This document shows positions 59,808 through 64,000 of a stretch of DNA of 64,000 nucleotides, one piece after another. The translations under genes and the position numbers were made by a program. Every line of letters begins with the position of its first letter. Position 1 is the first letter of the stretch. The stretch is from an uncultured Prevotella sp. (lineage in GTDB: Bacteria > Bacteroidota > Bacteroidia > Bacteroidales > Bacteroidaceae), in NCBI GenBank assembly GCA_946188165.1, contig CAMHTW010000013.1, forward strand, positions 1-64,000. Reading direction: 5' to 3'. Under the pieces are notes generated by a model. The model did no database searches. It was not told the DNA's origin and worked only from the letters and a program-made list of their open reading frames with translations.

Positions 59808-61616
59808 TTAGAGGTTCACGACGGGATGCACCGTCCAACCCTTTCCAGAGAAGTAAGAGGCATTGTTGCTGTCCCTATTGGCCGAGTTACCTCTGAGATG
59901 AGTGTTCTGGGTCAATGTATTTTGGAAAATAGGCAGGAACTCATGACCAGGCTTGAAGGTATCGAACGAACTCTTGCTGCAGCCATTATAGTTAACGGCA
60001 TCTTTCGGGGTGTAGGTATAGATACCCTTGTCAAAATTAGCCTTTGTCCAGAAATTGACAGCTGCATGCTCCTTCAACTGCTGCAGGCGGTCGGCACTAT
60101 AGAAGAATCCCCAGCGAATGAGGTCAAAGCCACGTCCGAACTCACAACCAAACTCTCTTGGACGCTCCACATTTGCTATATATTCAAACAGTTTGTCGGC
60201 TGTATTGTATTTGCTCTGATCTATATCAGCCAGTCCGGCACGGTTACGTACAGCATTTATCCACTTGTAGGCATTGGCTGTCGGCCCATTGTTCACCTCA
60301 TTCTCACACTCAGCAGCACGCAGCAGTACGTCAGAGTAACGCATCAGGCGCAGGTTAATACCACAATGCAGACCAACAACTATCTTATCGTAAAGGTTGG
60401 TACGGAAATTGGTGTTCTTGGCAATAGGCAGACCGCCATAACCGTTATTCGTGACAACATAGTTACCAGCTGTCATAGGTACAGTATAGCAGACATTGCC
60501 ATTGGCATAGCCATCCCAAGCAGGCTCATAAGTTCCGACAGTCCAATAGAGACGTGGATCAAGAGAGCCATTTGTAGTTTTTTCACTCAGGAACAGGTTA
60601 TAAAGCCATGGAGAGACAGACAAGTCGGCCCATCCGCCGAAGTCGCCAGGACCATAATTACTCTCAATAGCATGTCCCTGCGTAGCATTGGCACTGGTGT
60701 TAACAGGTGTCCATTCATCGTCGGTACCCTGAGACTCCAGGTCAAGGAACTGCACCTCAAAGATGCTCTCGTCGTTGTTCTCGTATTCAGGACCTTCACG
60801 GAAGTTGTCGCCGAATTCGGCCATCAGTTTGTACTCACCATACAACTGATTACCACCATCGGCAGTACTCATGATATCCTTGAGAACGGCCAAAGCCTCG
60901 CTATACTTGTGGCGCATCATCAGTGTACGGGCATAGTAGCCGGCAGCGGCACCACTGGTGGCGCGACCTTTTGCCCACTCGCCGCCAACGGTCTTGGCAG
61001 GCAGCAGCGTCATCGCTTCAGCCAAGTCCTTTTCCACCTGGTCGAGCACACGGTCATACTGAGCATTGCCATCAGCATCGCCTTCCTGATAGTTGGAAGC
61101 ATACAGACCGTCCAAAGTCTTATAATCGTTATAATCTGTAATCAGAGCAGGATTCTGATAGTAGCCAGCCAGATTATAGTAAGCCAGACCACGAATGAAC
61201 AGGGCCTGTCCCTTGATGCGCTTATAGCGGTCACTCAACGTACTGTTGTCATCGGTAATGCGCGACAAGATGAAATTACATACATTGATGGTGTAGTACC
61301 AGTCACGCCACGACCACTGGTTGATTTCGTCAGTGATAGGGTCATTCAAATCGTCGAATGGCATATACCAAACCTGAGAAGAGTTCCATACTTCGTCACC
61401 ACGGGTGACATCAAGATTATAACCCACGCGGGCGTATGTGCCCTCCATGCGGATGTGGTTGTAGCAAGCGATGACACATTCTTCCAGATCATCGGCTGAA
61501 TTACCGAAGGTCTCAGATGTCTGGCGGTTAGGGTCGCTGACATCCAATTTGTCGCTACATGAGGTCATCGCACCTATGCCGAGCAGCAGGGCAAATGATA
61601 ATTTATATAGTTTCAT
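59808..61616 (-). CDS. SusD/RagB family lipoprotein, arabinan locus
   Basis: A 602-residue lipoprotein (lipobox MTSC, C20). It has the classic SusD pattern: DPNRQTSETFGNSADDLEECV near the start, RIKGQALFIRGLAYYNLAGYY (landmark ALFIRGLAYY), and the C-terminal RLMRYSDVLLRAAE, AVRNRAGL and ERPREFGCEFGRGFDLIRWG. It binds oligosaccharides over the SusC barrel. It sits 36 bp after SusC and 42 bp before the binding lipoprotein. A long open frame on the opposite strand is a shadow of its codon pattern. Confidence 0.93.
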   Translation of the reverse strand: MKLYKLSFALLLGIGAMTSCSDKLDVSDPNRQTSETFGNSADDLEECVIACYNHIRMEGTYARVGYNLDVTRGDEVWNSSQVWYMPFDDLNDPITDEINQWSWRDWYYTINVCNFILSRITDDNSTLSDRYKRIKGQALFIRGLAYYNLAGYYQNPALITDYNDYKTLDGLYASNYQEGDADGNAQYDRVLDQVEKDLAEAMTLLPAKTVGGEWAKGRATSGAAAGYYARTLMMRHKYSEALAVLKDIMSTADGGNQLYGEYKLMAEFGDNFREGPEYENNDESIFEVQFLDLESQGTDDEWTPVNTSANATQGHAIESNYGPGDFGGWADLSVSPWLYNLFLSEKTTNGSLDPRLYWTVGTYEPAWDGYANGNVCYTVPMTAGNYVVTNNGYGGLPIAKNTNFRTNLYDKIVVGLHCGINLRLMRYSDVLLRAAECENEVNNGPTANAYKWINAVRNRAGLADIDQSKYNTADKLFEYIANVERPREFGCEFGRGFDLIRWGFFYSADRLQQLKEHAAVNFWTKANFDKGIYTYTPKDAVNYNGCSKSSFDTFKPGHEFLPIFQNTLTQNTHLRGNSANRDSNNASYFSGKGWTVHPVVNL

Positions 61617-61635
61617 ATGATATATATTCTATTAA

Positions 61636-61656
61636 GAATGATGAATGATGAATTAG
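61636..61656 (-). repeat. Short heptad array between SusC and SusD, arabinan locus
   Basis: On the plus strand GAATGAT, GAATGAT, GAATTAG: three 7-bp units. The SusC stop codon (61653-61655) is inside the last unit. Confidence 0.5.
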
Positions 61657-64000
61657 AACGACAAGAGGATACCTCCCATGAAACTGCGAGGAGTCGGGTA
61701 CGAACAGAAGTTGTAACCTGGGGTGAAAGTACCGCCGGCATAGTCAACATTGTATCCATGATACTTGGTAAAGGTATATAAGTTCTGAGCCGACACGTAT
61801 GCACGTACACCGCTGACCACGCCCTTGAACCACTTGTCGGGGAAGTTGTAGCCAATCTCGATGTTGGCAATCTTCCAATAAGCAGCATTCTGAATCTTGC
61901 GCTCACTGAACAGGTCGTTCCAAGGCAATGTGGCGTTATTAGAATAATAGGTACGTGGGACGTCTGAGATATAGGTATTGCCGTCAGCCGACCAACGGTT
62001 AGCACCAGCAACATCTACGTCCTTATTGCCAGGACCGTAGCATGAGTTCAGACTGTTATAGATGTCATCAGTCACGTGATAGTTCAAAGCACCAAAGGTC
62101 GAGATGGCCAAGTCGAAGTTCTTATACTCAAAACGGGCACTGATACCGAAACTAACCTTGGGCAGGCCACTTTCCAGCACCACCTGATCATCGGCATCCA
62201 CCTTACCGTCGTTGTTGCTGTCATAATACCAGCAATCACCGACGTTGGCACCGCCCTGGTAGGTCCAGCCACCCTCAGCCACGAGGTCAGGCACGTACGA
62301 GGGGTTAGCCTTTTGCTTAGCTAACTCGCTGTTGTTGTGAGTCACGCGTCCCATCTCGTTCAGCTGGTTCAGCTGTTCCTGTGAACGGATGATGCCACCA
62401 TATTGCCAGCCGTAGAACTGACCGACTTCCTCGCCTACCTTTGTTATATAGGCACCAGTGACGTAGCTTTCCGTACCGAAACCAAGCGACGTAACCTTGT
62501 TCTTCAGGGTGCTCAGGTTACCGCTGACCTGCCACTTCAGTGGGTGGTCGTTATTACGGTAGGTAGCAGAGAACTCGAAACCGCTGTTCTCCATCGAGGC
62601 AGCATTCATTGTTACTGACGTGTTGGCCACACCGGCATTTGCAGGTACGGGCACATTGTAGTGCAGATCCTCAGACTTGTTCTTGTACCACTCAGCTGTG
62701 AACTCCAAGCGGTTGTTGAACATAGCCAGGTCGATACCGATGTTCGTGGTCTTCTTCTTCTCCCATGCAATGTCGGCATTGACGAAATTAGAAATAGCAG
62801 AACCAGTAATGGGCACATTACCGAACGAATAGGTCATGTTGTTACGAGCCAGGGTTGCCAGGTTGGCATAGTTGAGGACGGCAGCCTCGTTACCCAACTC
62901 ACCATAGCTCGCGCGTACCTTAAACATATTAACGATGTCGCGGTTGATGGGGAAGAAGCTTTCCTTATCGAAACGCCAACCAACAGATACAGAGGGGAAC
63001 GTCTCCCAACGGATGGACTTCGTCAGACGAGAGCTGCCATCACGACGAACGACAACCGACAGCAGATACTTGCCATCGTAATCGTAGTTCAGACGACCGA
63101 TAAACGATGCCATAGAGTGCTTAGCCTCATAAGAGCTTGAATAGGTGTCGCCGCCATTCTGCAACTGCAGGAAATAAGGCTCTGAGAAATTGACTGCCCA
63201 ACCGGTAATCTCGTTGGTATTGTCCTCCTGATAGGTCATACCGCCCAAGAGGTTGATGTGGTGCTTACCGATGGTGCCATCGTAGGTCAACGTATTTTCT
63301 GCCAAGAAGTCGCTTATTTGGCGTGTGCCCTTGGTCAGGCGCTCGTTCGACTTGTCCAGATAGACACGATTTGACTGAATCCATGCTGATACCCATGTTT
63401 TGCTTGTCACGTATGTCTTGCTGTACGACAGGTTCAGCTTGTAGGTCAGCTTATGGTTCTTTGACTCAATGCCAAACATCTTCAGCAGGTTGACGTCAGC
63501 AGAGCCAGTACCTACTACACGGTCAACAATCGTATTGCGGGTCAGCAGATTGTTGACCAGCAGTGGGTTGGAGGCCGAGATATCACCATGAACGGTATCA
63601 TAGTAAACGCCATAGCCGTAAGCATCGTAGTTATAGCTGCTGGCAGAGCCTACCTTGTCGTCAAGCACCCAAGTGGTAGGGTCGTAAGCCTTAATGGTAG
63701 GTTGCATCAGCAGTGTTCCACGCAACACGTTGGTGACATCGCCATACAGACCCTGAACATACTCAGAGGCGTTCGAAAGACCCATACCGTCCTGGTTGCT
63801 GTGCGAATAAACCAACGACGTACGGAAGTTGATGAACTTGGTCTCCATCGTGTTATTAACACGTGCCGTAAAGCGCTCGTAGTTAGGACCCGCACCCTCC
63901 AGCGTACCTTTCTGCTGGAAGTAGTCGAGACCAACGTTATAAGTGCTGGTGGCACTACCACCGCTCAGATTGATATTGTGGTTCTGGCGGGTACCAGTCT
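61653..64000 (-). CDS. SusC/RagA family outer-membrane transporter, arabinan locus (5' part outside the window)
   Basis: The frame is open to the right edge, giving about 780 C-terminal residues of a SusC protein that normally has about 1000-1050. The edge sequence (TGTRQNHNINLSGG) is the conserved start of the SusC barrel region. Further landmarks are VSVGWRFDKESFFPINRD, RASYGELGNEA, FPDKWFKGVVSGVRAYVSAQNLYTFTKYHGYNVDYAGG (landmarks YVSAQNLYTFTKY and GYNVDY) and the final PTPRSFMGGILLSF. The plug and N-terminal domains are off the window, with any promoter. It heads the operon SusC-SusD-binding lipoprotein-GH43 x4. Confidence 0.93.
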   Translation of the reverse strand, partial: TGTRQNHNINLSGGSATSTYNVGLDYFQQKGTLEGAGPNYERFTARVNNTMETKFINFRTSLVYSHSNQDGMGLSNASEYVQGLYGDVTNVLRGTLLMQPTIKAYDPTTWVLDDKVGSASSYNYDAYGYGVYYDTVHGDISASNPLLVNNLLTRNTIVDRVVGTGSADVNLLKMFGIESKNHKLTYKLNLSYSKTYVTSKTWVSAWIQSNRVYLDKSNERLTKGTRQISDFLAENTLTYDGTIGKHHINLLGGMTYQEDNTNEITGWAVNFSEPYFLQLQNGGDTYSSSYEAKHSMASFIGRLNYDYDGKYLLSVVVRRDGSSRLTKSIRWETFPSVSVGWRFDKESFFPINRDIVNMFKVRASYGELGNEAAVLNYANLATLARNNMTYSFGNVPITGSAISNFVNADIAWEKKKTTNIGIDLAMFNNRLEFTAEWYKNKSEDLHYNVPVPANAGVANTSVTMNAASMENSGFEFSATYRNNDHPLKWQVSGNLSTLKNKVTSLGFGTESYVTGAYITKVGEEVGQFYGWQYGGIIRSQEQLNQLNEMGRVTHNNSELAKQKANPSYVPDLVAEGGWTYQGGANVGDCWYYDSNNDGKVDADDQVVLESGLPKVSFGISARFEYKNFDLAISTFGALNYHVTDDIYNSLNSCYGPGNKDVDVAGANRWSADGNTYISDVPRTYYSNNATLPWNDLFSERKIQNAAYWKIANIEIGYNFPDKWFKGVVSGVRAYVSAQNLYTFTKYHGYNVDYAGGTFTPGYNFCSYPTPRSFMGGILLSF

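Noticed and set aside
59826..61499. 557-codon open frame on the plus strand opposite SusD
   Set aside because: The minus-strand frame encodes an unmistakable SusD protein in an operon; the opposite frame has no family features, signal or promoter and is a codon-usage shadow.

Overview
The window looks like a chromosomal segment of a plant-polysaccharide-degrading Bacteroidales bacterium, most likely of the Prevotella/Segatella/Xylanibacter group. The reasons are two SusC/SusD systems with CAZymes, promoters of the Bacteroidetes type (TTTG-N19/20-TAnnTTTG), a tmRNA tag reading GENNYALAA, short type IX secretion-like C-terminal tails, and the absence of Shine-Dalgarno sequences. I see no tRNA, rRNA, CRISPR array, integrase or intact insertion sequence.

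Layout. 1-1886: end of a hexapeptide acetyltransferase, a DEDDh exonuclease, a small GlsB/YeaQ-type membrane protein, a 22-bp periodic array and a DUF4160/DUF2442 pair. 1970-11199: a TonB receptor with a His-rich N-terminus, a candidate small RNA, a secreted C10 cysteine peptidase, PepD and a GH115 alpha-glucuronidase. 11206-30599: a beta-1,4-glucan utilisation locus. It has a SusC-SusD-glycan-binding-lipoprotein operon, a secreted module protein followed by a GH5, and an operon of GH5, GH5 lipoprotein, cellobiose phosphorylase and sugar/cation symporter. Beside it lies a membrane-spanning AraC-type regulator that lacks kinase and receiver domains. 30599-32205: a flavodiiron protein and tmRNA. 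32351-42617: an exopolysaccharide export, polymerisation and glycosyltransferase operon. 42624-48779: an LTA-synthase-like protein, a large repeat-filled intergenic region, an unrecognised gene, an AlbA_2 protein, a Wzi-like outer-membrane protein and a lipoprotein. 48891-64000: an arabinan utilisation locus with GH51, four GH43 enzymes, a modular binding lipoprotein, SusD and a partial SusC.

How the genes work together. In the glucan locus, surface GH5 enzymes and the binding proteins would cut beta-glucan, SusCD would import oligosaccharides, the symporter would bring disaccharide across the inner membrane and cellobiose phosphorylase would cleave it phosphorolytically. A conserved element of about 75 bp sits at the same distance from the -7 box of all three glucan transcription units, which defines a probable regulon. 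In the arabinan locus, two paralogous endo-arabinanase-like GH43s and two further GH43s act with the convergent GH51 arabinofuranosidase.

The most unusual signals are not genes. (1) Two loci hold degenerate arrays with an exact 22-bp period (1236-1367 and 44703-44966). (2) Arrays with a 7-bp period, carrying GA at nearly every seventh position on one strand, fill several intra-operon gaps from stop codon to start codon. Related heptad arrays also occur in frame inside three genes, including the hydrophobic core of a signal peptide. (3) There is the shared operator described above. All functions are inferred from reading the sequence; no database search was run.
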